57,509 nucleotides of DNA. Origin: VRUE01 sp036524775. Its GTDB lineage: Bacteria > Actinomycetota > Thermoleophilia > Solirubrobacterales > 70-9. The stretch is from the NCBI GenBank assembly GCA_036524775.1, contig DATDBO010000002.1, forward strand, positions 1-57,509, in the 5' to 3' direction. Below, piece by piece: positions 48,946-57,487 of the stretch. The notes beneath the pieces were generated by a model. That model searched no databases. It was not told the DNA's origin and saw nothing but the letters and a program-made list of their open reading frames with translations. Position 1 is the first letter of the stretch, and each line of letters opens with the position of its first letter. Made by a program: the position numbers and the translations under genes.

Positions 48946-49854
48946 ATGAGCCACTCGCACGCCGGCCACAGCCACGGCGCTTCGGCGGACGCCGACCGCC
49001 GCCAGTTGACGATTGCCCTCGTCCTGATCCTCGGCTTCATGGCGGCCGAGGTCGTCGCGGGCATCGTCGCCGACTCGCTGGCGCTGCTCTCCGACGCGGC
49101 GCACATGCTCACCGACGCCGCCGCGATCGTCCTCTCGCTGATCGCGATCCGGCTCGCCCGCCGCCCGGCCGCCGGCACGATGACCTTCGGCCTCAAACGG
49201 GTCGAGATCCTCTCCGCCCAGGTCAACGGGATCACCCTGCTGGTGCTGGCGGCGATCATCGCGTTCGAGGGCGTGCGCCGCCTCTTCGACCCGCCCGGCG
49301 TCGAGGGCGGCATCGTCCTCGTCGTCGCCCTCGCCGGGATCGTCGTCAATCTCGCCGCCACCGCGGTGCTGGCCCGCGCCAACCGCCAGAGCCTCAACGT
49401 CGAGGGCAGCTTCCAGCACCTGCTCACCGACCTCTACGCCTTCGTCGGCACCGCGGTCGCCGCCGCGGTCATCCTGCTCACCGGCTTCGACCGCGCCGAC
49501 GCGATCGCCTCGCTGCTGGTCGCCGGCCTGATGCTCTACTCGGCCTACGGCCTGCTGCGCGACTCCGGCCGCGTCTTCCTAGAGGCATCCCCCAAGGGGA
49601 TCGACCCCGACCGCATCGGCCGCACGATGGCCGAGCAGCCGGGGGTGGTTGAGGTCCACGACCTGCACGTCTGGGAGGTCACCTCGGAGTTCCCGGCCCT
49701 CTCCGCCCACGTCACGGTCGAGCCCGACGCCGACTGCCACCGCGCCCGGCTCGAGCTTGCCGAGCTGATCGAGCGCGAGTTCGGCATCCGCCACTCGACG
49801 CTCCAGGTGGAGCACGAACCCGAGCGGCTCGTGCAGATCGAAGAGCCGCGGTAG
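48946..49854 (+). CDS. Cation diffusion facilitator (Zn/Co/Cd efflux)
   Basis: A 302-aa CDF transporter. A His-rich N-terminus (MSHSHAGHSHG) precedes six membrane spans. The metal sites are visible as SDAAHMLTDA in TM2 and HLLTDLYAF in TM5, the HxxxD pattern of Zn/Cd-type CDF proteins such as CzcD/ZitB. The cytoplasmic C-terminal domain includes EVHDLHVWEVTSEFPALSAHV. It exports divalent metal in exchange for H+. The ATG follows the SDR stop with no gap, so the two are translated from one mRNA. Confidence 0.93.
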   Translation: MSHSHAGHSHGASADADRRQLTIALVLILGFMAAEVVAGIVADSLALLSDAAHMLTDAAAIVLSLIAIRLARRPAAGTMTFGLKRVEILSAQVNGITLLVLAAIIAFEGVRRLFDPPGVEGGIVLVVALAGIVVNLAATAVLARANRQSLNVEGSFQHLLTDLYAFVGTAVAAAVILLTGFDRADAIASLLVAGLMLYSAYGLLRDSGRVFLEASPKGIDPDRIGRTMAEQPGVVEVHDLHVWEVTSEFPALSAHVTVEPDADCHRARLELAELIEREFGIRHSTLQVEHEPERLVQIEEPR

Positions 49855-49857
49855 CGG

Positions 49858-51345
49858 CTACCCGTCGTCGGCGGAGGCGGCCTCCCCCGGCGCCTCGCGC
49901 ATCGAGGGGAAGAGGATCACGTCGCGCAGCGTCTTCGCGCCGCTGAGGACCATCATCAGGCGGTCGACGCCGAGGCCGGAGCCGCTCGCCGTCAGCATCC
50001 CGTACTCGAGCGCCTGCACGAACTCGTCGTCGTGTTCGTGCGGGTTCTCGATCGCGCCCGACTCCTGCCGTTCGCGCTGTTCGACGAAGTGGCGCCGCTG
50101 TTCGATCGGGTCGTTGACGTCGGTGCCGCCGCCGGTGATCTCCATCCCGGCGACGATCCCGTCGAAGGCCGCCGCCAGCAGCTCGGGGTGCTCGGGCACC
50201 GGCTTGACCAGCGGCCAGATCGCCAGCGGCAGGTCGATGATGAAGGTCGGCTGGATCAGCTTCGGCTCGACCAGCTTGCCCTGCAGGGTGTCGACAAGCG
50301 CCGCCCAGTCGTCGTCGGGCTCGGCGTCGTCCCCGGCGATCTCGGCCAGCTCGTCGCGGCTCGCCTTGGTGACGTCGACGCCGGTCTCTTCCTTCAGCAG
50401 GTCCTGCAAGCGCAGCCGCGGCCAGGGCGGCGCCAGGTCGATCGTCTCGCCGTCGCGCTCGACCTTGGTCGTCCCCAGCACCCGTTCGGCGACGCCGGCG
50501 ACGATCCCCTCGGCGACGTCCATCACACCGTGGTAGTCGGCCCCACTGACGAACCACTCGAGCATCGTGAACTCGGGGTTGTGCTGCGGCGACATCCCCT
50601 CGTTGCGGAAGAACTTGCCCAGCTCGTAGACGTTCTCGAAGCCGCCGACGATCGTCCGCTTCAGGTATAGCTCGGTCGCGATCCGCAGGTAGAGGTGACG
50701 GTCGAGCGCGTGGTGGTGCGTCTTGAACGGGCGTGCCGCGGCGCCGCCGGTCATCCGCTGCAGCACCGGCGTTTCCATCTCGACGTAGCCGCGTTCGTCG
50801 AGGTGGTCGCGGATCGCCTTCACCACCTTGGCCCGCATCGCGAAGATCTCGCGCGAGCGCTCGTTCGCCATCAGGTCGAGCTCGCGCCGGCGGTAGCGCA
50901 CCTCCGGGTCGGAGATGCCGTGGAAGAGATCGGGTGGGTCGCGCAGCGCCTTGGCCAGCAGCACGCACTCGCGCACCTCGACCGCCAGCTGGCCGCGCTT
51001 GGTCACGTAGAGGTCGCCCTCGACCCCGACCAGGTCGCCGATGTCGAGGTCTTCGATCCGGTCGAAGACCTCCTGGCCGAGCGCGTCGGCGCGGGCGTAG
51101 GCCTGGATCGTGCCGGAGAGGTCGCGGACGTCGAAGAAGGTCGTCTTGCCGTGGCCGCGCTGCCCCGTCACCCGGCCGGCGATCCGGTAGGAGTGCTCGC
51201 GGTGCTCGCCCTCGCCCAGCTCGGCCGGATCGTGCGCGTCGAGGATCTCGGCGACCGCGTTGCGGTCGGGAAAGGAGAACGGGAAGGGGTCGATCCCTTC
51301 GGATCGCAGCCGCTCCAGCTTCGCCAGGCGCTCCTCCGAGCTCAA
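49858..51345 (-). CDS. lysS: Lysyl-tRNA synthetase (class II)
   Basis: A 495-aa class II lysyl-tRNA synthetase. The N-terminal OB-fold anticodon-binding domain (IAGRVTGQRGHGKTTFFDVRDLSG) is followed by the catalytic core with motif 2 (KFFRNEGMSPQHNPEFTMLEW) and motif 3 (GSGLGVDRLMMVLSG near the C-terminus). Length is standard. The TTG start overlaps the prmC stop (TTGA), so it is the last gene of argF-lgt-prmC-lysS. Essential housekeeping gene and a good marker for the core chromosome. Confidence 0.97.
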   Translation of the reverse strand: MSSEERLAKLERLRSEGIDPFPFSFPDRNAVAEILDAHDPAELGEGEHREHSYRIAGRVTGQRGHGKTTFFDVRDLSGTIQAYARADALGQEVFDRIEDLDIGDLVGVEGDLYVTKRGQLAVEVRECVLLAKALRDPPDLFHGISDPEVRYRRRELDLMANERSREIFAMRAKVVKAIRDHLDERGYVEMETPVLQRMTGGAAARPFKTHHHALDRHLYLRIATELYLKRTIVGGFENVYELGKFFRNEGMSPQHNPEFTMLEWFVSGADYHGVMDVAEGIVAGVAERVLGTTKVERDGETIDLAPPWPRLRLQDLLKEETGVDVTKASRDELAEIAGDDAEPDDDWAALVDTLQGKLVEPKLIQPTFIIDLPLAIWPLVKPVPEHPELLAAAFDGIVAGMEITGGGTDVNDPIEQRRHFVEQRERQESGAIENPHEHDDEFVQALEYGMLTASGSGLGVDRLMMVLSGAKTLRDVILFPSMREAPGEAASADDG

Positions 51346-52193
51346 GGCGCGACGCCGACGGTTACCCGCTCATCCCCCATGTAGTCGCGCATAGTAGTCG
51401 CGTCGCGCAGCATCTCGCGCATCGTCGGCCCGTGATGCGTGTCGTGCTCCATCGCCAGCTTCCAGCCGCTCGGCGTCTCCCCGATCAGGCCGCGGATCAC
51501 GCCGAGGCCGTCGGCGCCGCAGGCGCCGGTGACGGCGATCCGCGGCTCGCGCCGAATCTCCGGCGAGCGGTCGTAGATCGTCTCGTCGGTGACGTAGGGC
51601 AGGTTGGCGATCACCATGTCGACGTCTTCCGCGAGGACCTCGTCGGGGAGGCCCTCGGCGACGCTGATCTCGATCTCGATGCCGAGCCGCTCGGCGTTCT
51701 CGCGCGCCGCTTCGGCTGCTTCGGGCGAGAGGTCCGAGGCGGTGACGCGCAGGTCGGGCCGCTCGGAGAGCAGGGCCAGGGAGATCGCGCCGGAGCCGGT
51801 GCCAACCTCGTGCACGCGGGCGCCTTCGGGCAGTTCGGTGCCGACCTCGACCAGCAGCTCGGTCTCGCGGCGCGGCCAGAGCACGCGCGGGTCGACGCGG
51901 ACCTCGAGCTCGCGGAAGGGGGCGCGGCCGAGCACGTAGGCGAGCGGCTCGTGGTCGGCGCGGCGCGCGACCATGGCCTCGACCGCTGCGACGACCTCCG
52001 GCGTCGGCTCGGCGGCGCCATCGCGCGAGAGCTCCTCGACGGCGATCCCGAGGGCGTCGGCGACCAGCTCCTGCGCGTCCTCGCGCGGCGCTTCGCAGCC
52101 CGCCGCCTCGATCTTCTCCGCGGCGGAGTCGAGCAGCTCGCCGACGGTCGCGGCGGACAGACCTCCCCCGCTTCCAGCCTCGACTGCGTCCAC
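51342..52193 (-). CDS. prmC: Release factor glutamine methyltransferase
   Basis: A 283-aa PrmC/HemK that methylates the GGQ glutamine of RF1/RF2 with SAM. An N-terminal helical domain (LLDSAAEKIEAAGCEAPREDAQELVADAL) is followed by PLAYVLGRAPFRELEVRVDPRVLWPRRETELLV and SAM motif HEVGTGSGAISLALL. The substrate loop reads ANLPY rather than the usual NPPY, a conservative variation seen in some lineages. GTG start with a strong AAGGAGG 5 nt upstream. It lies 38 bp after lgt. Confidence 0.9.
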   Translation of the reverse strand: MDAVEAGSGGGLSAATVGELLDSAAEKIEAAGCEAPREDAQELVADALGIAVEELSRDGAAEPTPEVVAAVEAMVARRADHEPLAYVLGRAPFRELEVRVDPRVLWPRRETELLVEVGTELPEGARVHEVGTGSGAISLALLSERPDLRVTASDLSPEAAEAARENAERLGIEIEISVAEGLPDEVLAEDVDMVIANLPYVTDETIYDRSPEIRREPRIAVTGACGADGLGVIRGLIGETPSGWKLAMEHDTHHGPTMREMLRDATTMRDYMGDERVTVGVAP

Positions 52194-52231
52194 TGCTCCT
52201 CCTCCTTTAACTCAAAAAGATTTGCGCAAGA

Positions 52232-53002
52232 TTAGCCGAGGTGGGCGGGCGCTGGGCCCAAGCTCCCGTGCCGGCTCCTGACCACGTACAGCCAAACGAT
52301 TCCGCCGACAATCATTGCAAGGCTCTCCAGCTGGGCGCCGGTCAAGCCCAGGGTGGCGTCGCTGTTGCGCCTGACGAACTCGACCAGGAAGCGCTCCGCC
52401 CCGGCGTAGAGGAGGTAGAGGGCGAAGAGCACGCCGGGACGGAAGCGGTCGCGCAGCTGCCAGAGCAGCCAGGCGCCGAAGCCCATCGCGAGCGCCTCGT
52501 AGACGGGCGTCGGGTGGACCTCCTCGGTGGTCGGCACGGTGCCGTCGGGGTAGGACATCGCCCACGGCCCGTCCCAAGCCCGGCCGTAATCGCCGTCGCC
52601 GGAGAGCTGGCAGCCGACCCGGCCGACCGCGTAGCCGAGCGCCAGCGCCGGCGCCGCCAAGTCGAACAGCGCCAGGCCGAGGAAGCCGCGCCACCGCGCC
52701 CAGAGCAGGACGGCGAGGGCGCCGCCGATCGCGCCGCCGTACCAGACCAGCCCCGAGCCGGAGAAGAGGTTGCCGAGCAGATCGTCGCTGACGCTGTCCC
52801 AGTTTTCGACGAGGAAGTAGAGGCGCGAGCCGACGACGCCGCCGAGCAGCGCGGCGAAGCCCATCTCATACGCCCAGTCGACCGGCTTGCCGATCTCCCC
52901 CAGCCGCTTCCAGATCAGCGCCCCCGCGGCGAGGAAGGCGAGCGCGAACATCAGGCCGAAGCTCTGCAGCGTCAGCGGGCCGAGGCTGATCTCGGGGTAC
53001 AT
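52232..53002 (-). CDS. lgt: Prolipoprotein diacylglyceryl transferase
   Basis: A 256-aa membrane enzyme with about seven spans that transfers diacylglycerol to the lipobox cysteine of lipoproteins such as PotD in this window. Seen: VVGSRLYFLVEN, LVWYGGAIGGALAVLLW and the signature region GYAVGRVGCQLSGDGDYGR (canonical GRxGNFxNGExxGR, so the two Asn are changed to Gln- and Gly-containing sequence). ERFLVEFVRRN near the C-terminus is also conserved. It starts 3 bp after argF. Confidence 0.88.
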   Translation of the reverse strand: MYPEISLGPLTLQSFGLMFALAFLAAGALIWKRLGEIGKPVDWAYEMGFAALLGGVVGSRLYFLVENWDSVSDDLLGNLFSGSGLVWYGGAIGGALAVLLWARWRGFLGLALFDLAAPALALGYAVGRVGCQLSGDGDYGRAWDGPWAMSYPDGTVPTTEEVHPTPVYEALAMGFGAWLLWQLRDRFRPGVLFALYLLYAGAERFLVEFVRRNSDATLGLTGAQLESLAMIVGGIVWLYVVRSRHGSLGPAPAHLG

Positions 53003-53005
53003 GCC

Positions 53006-53929
53006 CTACTCGGCGAGCAGCGTGCGCAGCAGCGCCTTCTGCGTGTGCAGCCGGTTCTCCGCCTGGTCCCAGACGGCGGAGCGCTCGCCGTAGAGCACGT
53101 CGGCGGCGATCTCTTCGCCGGGGTGGGCGGGCAGGCAGTGGAGGACGATCGCGTCGTCCTTGGCCGCGCCGAGCAGATCGGCGTCGACGCGGTACGGCGT
53201 CAGGTCGGCGCGCCGCCGCTCGGCCTCCTCCTCGTCGCCCATGCTGACCCAGACGTCGGTGTAGATCGCGTCGGCGCCGGAGACGGCGAGGCGCGGGTCG
53301 TCGGTGAACTTGACGCCGTGCCCCTCCTCGAGCTGGTAGCCGTCGGGGGCGGCGACGGTCAGCTCGACGTCGGCGAGCTCGCAGGCGATCGCAAGCGAGC
53401 GGGCGACGTTGTTGCCGTCGCCGACGTAGGCGAGGCGCAGGCCGTGCAGGTCGCCGCGCCGCTCGCGCAGGGTGAGCAGGTCGGCCAGCGCCTGGCAGGG
53501 GTGATGGAGCGGCGTCAGCGCGTTGACCACCGGTACCTCGGCCTCGGCGGCGAGCTCGGCGACCTGCTCGTGCGAGCCGGAGCGAATCACGATCGCGTCG
53601 AGGTAGCGGGAGAGGACGCGGCCGGTGTCGCCGATCGACTCGCCGCGGGCAAGCTGCAGCTCGTCGCCGCGCAGGACGAGCGGCGTCGCGCCCAGCTCGG
53701 CGACGCCGACCTCGAAGGAGATCCGCGTCCGGGTCGAGGGCTTCTCGAAGACGAGGGCGATGCTGCGACCAGCCAGCGGCGTGTCTCGGGCGCCTTCCTT
53801 GCCCATAGGTGAAGAAACGCGCCCGGCGCTGTCTCCTCGCGCCGCTTTCAGCTCGGCGGCGAGGTCGAGCAGCTGGGAGAGCTCGAAGGCCCCCAGCTCT
53901 TCGCCGGTGAGGAAGTCGCGCTTGGTCAA
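53006..53929 (-). CDS. argF: Ornithine carbamoyltransferase
   Basis: A 307-aa transcarbamylase making citrulline from ornithine and carbamoyl phosphate in arginine synthesis. Carbamoyl-phosphate motif KPSTRTRISFE (near residue 63), LHHPCQALADLLT, ornithine-site DVWVSMGDE and HCLPAHPGEE are present. The TTG start at 53929 (TKRDFLTGEEL) is where the fold begins and no ATG or GTG is available. A short non-conserved stretch near residues 32-50 (RGDSAGRVSSPMGKEGARD) is a loop insertion. It is the first gene of the leftward core operon and is separated from the other arg genes. Confidence 0.93.
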   Translation of the reverse strand: MTKRDFLTGEELGAFELSQLLDLAAELKAARGDSAGRVSSPMGKEGARDTPLAGRSIALVFEKPSTRTRISFEVGVAELGATPLVLRGDELQLARGESIGDTGRVLSRYLDAIVIRSGSHEQVAELAAEAEVPVVNALTPLHHPCQALADLLTLRERRGDLHGLRLAYVGDGNNVARSLAIACELADVELTVAAPDGYQLEEGHGVKFTDDPRLAVSGADAIYTDVWVSMGDEEEAERRRADLTPYRVDADLLGAAKDDAIVLHCLPAHPGEEIAADVLYGERSAVWDQAENRLHTQKALLRTLLAE

Positions 53930-53947
53930 GCAGCGGATACTAGGGAG

Positions 53948-54862
53948 ATGCAGGTCAAAGCCATCTCCTGGAACCTCTTCCACGGGCGCGACTTCCCGCC
54001 GGACCCGGCCCTGCGCACCTGGCGCTCGCGGCTGCTGCGGGTGACCGAGCGCAACGAGACGCATGTCCAGGTCAACCGCGATTTGCTCGACGAGTTCGCG
54101 CACGTGCTCGCCGAGGCGGAGTGGGACGTGGCGCTGCTGCAGGAGTGCCCGCCGCGCTGGCGCGACCCGCTCGCCCGCGCCTGCGGCGCGCAGGCGCACC
54201 GGGCGCTCACCTCGCGCAACTCGCTCGCGCCGCTGCGCTCCCTCGCCGCTCGCCTCAACCCCGACCTGATCGCCTCCGGCGAGGGCGGCTCGAACCTGAC
54301 CCTGGTCCGGCCCATCCCCCCTTCCACTGTTAGTTCTGTGCCCTATAGGCACATAAGTCACAGCGGAACGATTGTCGAGCGGCGGGAGCCGGCGATCCAC
54401 GAGGGTCGACCCGAGCGGCGGGCGATGGCGTTCACGCGGATCGCCCTCCCCGGCGGCGGGGACGCGGGCCGGGCCGACCTCTGCGTCGCCAACCTGCACG
54501 CGACCGCCGGCGACGCCGAGCTCGCCTCCGAGGACGTGCGGCGCGCGGCGCGGGCCGCGACCGAGTGGGCGGGGGACTCGCCGCTGCTCTTCGGCGGCGA
54601 CCTCAACCTCGGGCCCGCCCGGAGCCCGGCCGTCTTCGCGGAGCTGCGCGACCGCTTCGGCCTCGACGGCCCGACCGTTCCGCACGCGATCGACCACCTG
54701 CTCACGCGGGGCCTCGAGATCGTCGAGCCGCCTCGCCCCTGGCCGGCCGAGCGGCGCGAGCTGCGCGAGCGGCGCGAGCTGCGCGAGGACGGCCGCGCCC
54801 TGCGCCTCTCCGACCACGCCCCGATCGTCGGGTGTTTCGCCACCCCTGGCTCGCGGGGATGA
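53948..54862 (+). CDS. Endonuclease/exonuclease/phosphatase (EEP) family protein
   Basis: A 304-aa EEP-fold metal-dependent phosphodiesterase. Active-site segments in order: ISWNLFHGRD (Asn9), LLQECPP (Glu, near 57), NLHATAGD, FGGDLNLGP (Asp-x-Asn, near 218) and LSDHAPIVG (Asp-His, near 293). The substrate may be DNA, a phospholipid or another phosphate ester. An odd low-GC stretch lies at about 54322-54372 (STVSSVPYRHISHSG), with a small hairpin. A short ELRERRELRE repeat precedes the last motif. It diverges from argF. Confidence 0.82.
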   Translation: MQVKAISWNLFHGRDFPPDPALRTWRSRLLRVTERNETHVQVNRDLLDEFAHVLAEAEWDVALLQECPPRWRDPLARACGAQAHRALTSRNSLAPLRSLAARLNPDLIASGEGGSNLTLVRPIPPSTVSSVPYRHISHSGTIVERREPAIHEGRPERRAMAFTRIALPGGGDAGRADLCVANLHATAGDAELASEDVRRAARAATEWAGDSPLLFGGDLNLGPARSPAVFAELRDRFGLDGPTVPHAIDHLLTRGLEIVEPPRPWPAERRELRERRELREDGRALRLSDHAPIVGCFATPGSRG

Positions 54863-54911
54863 GATAGTCAGTCCAGTCGTCACGTCCACCGCGAGACAGG
54901 AGACATCGAGA

Positions 54912-55355
54912 ATGGCAGCGAAAAAAGAGTCGTCCGGCAAAGCGACGAAAAAAGCCAAAGCCGGGCCCCGCGCCAAAAAAGCGTCCGCTCGCAAACCGGC
55001 GAAAAAAGCGAAAGCCGGGTCGAAAGCCACGAAAAAAACTAGCCGCGGCAACACCACCGGGCTCGACAAGAGCGTCGAGCACTTCCGCGAGAGCCTCGAG
55101 CACAGCGTCACCCTCAGCCGCGACCGGCTGCAGGAGGTCGTCGACGACGCGGTCAAGCGCGGCCGAATGACCCGCGGCGACGCCGAGAAGATGGTTTCCG
55201 ACCTGATCAAACGCGGGCGCCGGCAGACCGATGGCCTGCTCAAGGACCTCGAACGATTGATCAAACAGGCGCGCAAAGAGGTCGGCGGCCGGACCGCGCC
55301 GGTGCGCAAACAGGCGACGCAGGCGGCGCGTCGCGCGCGCAGGAAACTGAGCTAA
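54912..55355 (+). CDS. Lysine-rich H1-like / phasin-type protein
   Basis: A 147-aa very basic protein. Residues ~2-50 are AKKA/PAKK repeats like eukaryotic H1 or bacterial Hc1/AlgP tails. Residues ~55-125 are helical (LDKSVEHFRESLEHSVTLSRDRLQEVVDDAVKRGRMTRGDAEKMVSDLIKRGRRQTDGLLKDLERLI), like PhaF/phasin and PadR-C-type helices. The C-terminus is again Arg/Lys-rich. It probably binds DNA or granules. AGGAGA lies before the ATG. The lysine tracts use AAA heavily, unlike neighbours. The RlmD gene follows with no gap. Confidence 0.75.
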   Translation: MAAKKESSGKATKKAKAGPRAKKASARKPAKKAKAGSKATKKTSRGNTTGLDKSVEHFRESLEHSVTLSRDRLQEVVDDAVKRGRMTRGDAEKMVSDLIKRGRRQTDGLLKDLERLIKQARKEVGGRTAPVRKQATQAARRARRKLS

Positions 55356-56711
55356 GTGCGGAAGGGCGAGCAGCTCGAGCTGTCGATCGACTCGCTCGCC
55401 CACGGCGGTCGCGGCGTCGCCCGGGAGGACGGCTATGTCGTCTTCGTCGCAGGCGGCCTGCCGGGCGACCGCGTGCGGGCCGAGGTGACCAAGCCGAAGA
55501 AGCGCTTTGCCGAGGCGCGCGCGGTCGAGCTGCTGCAGCCGGGGGCCGACCGCGTCCCCAACCGCTGCCTGCACGAAGGCGAGCCCTGCCCGGGCGCGCC
55601 GTGGCAGGGGCTCGACTACGACCAGCAGCTGGTCGAGAAGAGCCGCCAGGTGGACGAGGCGCTGCGACGGATCGGCGGCCTCGACGGCTTCGAGCTGGAG
55701 GAGATCGAGCCGGCCCTGGAGGGGTGGCGCTACCGCAACAAGCTCGAATACTCCTGGGGCGCGCGCGAAGGCGAGACGGTGCTCGGCTTCCACGCAAGCG
55801 GTCGTTGGGACCTGGTGATCGGCGTCGAGGACTGCCTGCTCGCCTCCGAGCGCGGCAACGCCGCCCGCAACGAGGTGCGCGAATGGGCGCGGCAGGAGGC
55901 GGTCGCTCCCTACGACCGACCGGCGGGGACCGGGGTCCTCTGCAACCTCGTCGTCCGCGAAGGGCGGCGCACCGACCAGATCCAGACCCGGCTCGTCACC
56001 ACACCGCAGAAGCTGCCCAAGCCGCCGGTCGACCTGCACACCGTCGTCGACCCCGGCTCCGGCGGCAGCGACGGGCCGACAGGCGTGCTCGGCGAGGAAA
56101 GGCTGCGCGAGCGGCTCTGCGGGCTCGACTTCGAGATGTCCTACAACGCCTTCTTCCAGACCAACACCGAGATGGCCGAGCGGCTCTATGCCGTCGCCGC
56201 CGAGTACGCGGGTCTGAGCGGCGGCGAGCGGGTCTTCGACCTCTACTGCGGGATCGGCACGATCGGCCTGACGATGGCGGCGCGGGCGGGCGAGGTCTGG
56301 GGCCTGGAGATCGTCCCCGAGGCGATCGCCGACGCCGAGCGCAACGCCGAGCGCAACGGAATCGAGAACGCGCGCTTCATGGCTGGCAGCGCGCGCACGG
56401 GGCTGCGGCCGCTGGTCGAGGAGGCGGGCAAGCCCGACGTCGTCCTGCTCGACCCGCCCCGGCCCGGCCTCTCGCAGAAGATCGTGCGGCGGGTGCTGGA
56501 GTGCGAGGCGAAGCGAATCGTCTACGTCTCCTGCAACCCGACGACGCTGGCGCCGAACGCGGCGCAGCTGGTCGAGGCGGGCTATACCCTGCGCCGCGTG
56601 AGGCCGGTCGACATGTTCCCCCAGACCCCGCACATCGAGTGCGTCGCGGTCTTCGACAAGGCCGCTGCGGGCGCCGGCAAGGTCACCCCCGGCGACGGAG
56701 GCGACGCATAG
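55356..56711 (+). CDS. RlmD/TrmA-family RNA (uracil-C5) methyltransferase
   Basis: A 451-aa class I methyltransferase for 5-methyluridine in rRNA or tRNA. An N-terminal TRAM domain (LELSIDSLAHGGRGVAREDGYVVFVAGGLPGDRV) is followed by a partial Cys cluster (NRCLHEGEPCPG). Then come the SAM motif FDLYCGIGTIGL, DPPRPGLSQ and the catalytic Cys in YVSCNPTTLAPN. The family includes RlmD, RlmCD and TrmA; which uridine is modified cannot be told. GTG start directly after the H1-like gene stop. Confidence 0.9.
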   Translation: MRKGEQLELSIDSLAHGGRGVAREDGYVVFVAGGLPGDRVRAEVTKPKKRFAEARAVELLQPGADRVPNRCLHEGEPCPGAPWQGLDYDQQLVEKSRQVDEALRRIGGLDGFELEEIEPALEGWRYRNKLEYSWGAREGETVLGFHASGRWDLVIGVEDCLLASERGNAARNEVREWARQEAVAPYDRPAGTGVLCNLVVREGRRTDQIQTRLVTTPQKLPKPPVDLHTVVDPGSGGSDGPTGVLGEERLRERLCGLDFEMSYNAFFQTNTEMAERLYAVAAEYAGLSGGERVFDLYCGIGTIGLTMAARAGEVWGLEIVPEAIADAERNAERNGIENARFMAGSARTGLRPLVEEAGKPDVVLLDPPRPGLSQKIVRRVLECEAKRIVYVSCNPTTLAPNAAQLVEAGYTLRRVRPVDMFPQTPHIECVAVFDKAAAGAGKVTPGDGGDA

Positions 56712-57487
56712 TGACCCGTGGCTTCGGTGTCGCGGCGGGGCTCGACTCCGAGGTGGCGCGACCGCTCGCCGCGCGCTGCGCCGAGCTCGGCTACGACTCG
56801 ATGTGGTCGAACGACCACCCGGGCGCGAAGGGCCTCGAGACGCTCGCCGAGTTCGCCGCCGCGGCGCCCGAGGTCGACCTGGGCGTGGCCGTGATCGCCC
56901 TCGACCGCCAGTCGCCGGCCGAGATCGCCGCCGACATAGAGCGGCTCGGCCTCGACCGCTCCAAGCTCTGGCTCGGGGTCGGCGCCGGCTTCTCCGAGAA
57001 GCCGCTGACGCGGATGCGCGAAACGCTGCCCGAGCTGCGCGACGCCCTGCCCGGCGTCCGCCTCGTCCTCGCCGCGATGGGACCGAAGATGTGCGCCCTC
57101 GCCGGCGCCGAGTTCGACGGCGTCTTCTTCAACTGGATGACCCCCGAGTTCGCCGCCCGCGCCCGCAACCAAGTGGAGAAAGGTGCTCAGGAGGCAGGAC
57201 GGGAGTGTCCACCAGTGTTCGGTTATGTCCGCACCGCGGTCGGAGACGATGCGGCCGAACGTCTAACCAAAGAGGAATCGTTCTACCGCGACCTCCACGA
57301 CGGCTATCGAAATCACTTCACTCGGCTTGGCGAGCCCGAGGGAGCCGTCGGCGTAGCGGCCGCTGACTCCGACACAGCTCAAAAGCACCTGGCCGCCTAC
57401 ACCGCCCTCGACACCGTTGTGGTCCGCGGCTTGGCTTCAGCCAACGTGGACGCGATGGGAAACGTCGCCACCGCTGCGGCTCCGTGA
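56711..57487 (+). CDS. LLM-class flavin-dependent oxidoreductase
   Basis: A 258-aa luciferase-like TIM-barrel protein, probably using F420 or FMN. Seen: GFGVAAGLDSEVARPLAARCAELGYDSMWSNDHPG, LGVAVIALDRQSPAEIAADIERLGLDRSKLWLGVGAGF and LAAMGPKMCALAGAEFDGVFFNWMTP. It is shorter than full-length members (~300+ aa). The substrate is unknown. GTG shares a base with the preceding stop (TAGTG). The last ~90 codons are visibly less GC-biased than the rest. Confidence 0.85.
   Translation: MTRGFGVAAGLDSEVARPLAARCAELGYDSMWSNDHPGAKGLETLAEFAAAAPEVDLGVAVIALDRQSPAEIAADIERLGLDRSKLWLGVGAGFSEKPLTRMRETLPELRDALPGVRLVLAAMGPKMCALAGAEFDGVFFNWMTPEFAARARNQVEKGAQEAGRECPPVFGYVRTAVGDDAAERLTKEESFYRDLHDGYRNHFTRLGEPEGAVGVAAADSDTAQKHLAAYTALDTVVVRGLASANVDAMGNVATAAAP

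Noticed and set aside
53930..55309. Long N-terminal extension in frame with argF
   Set aside because: Antisense to the EEP and H1-like genes, no start or ribosome-binding site, and known carbamoyltransferases begin near TKRDFLT.
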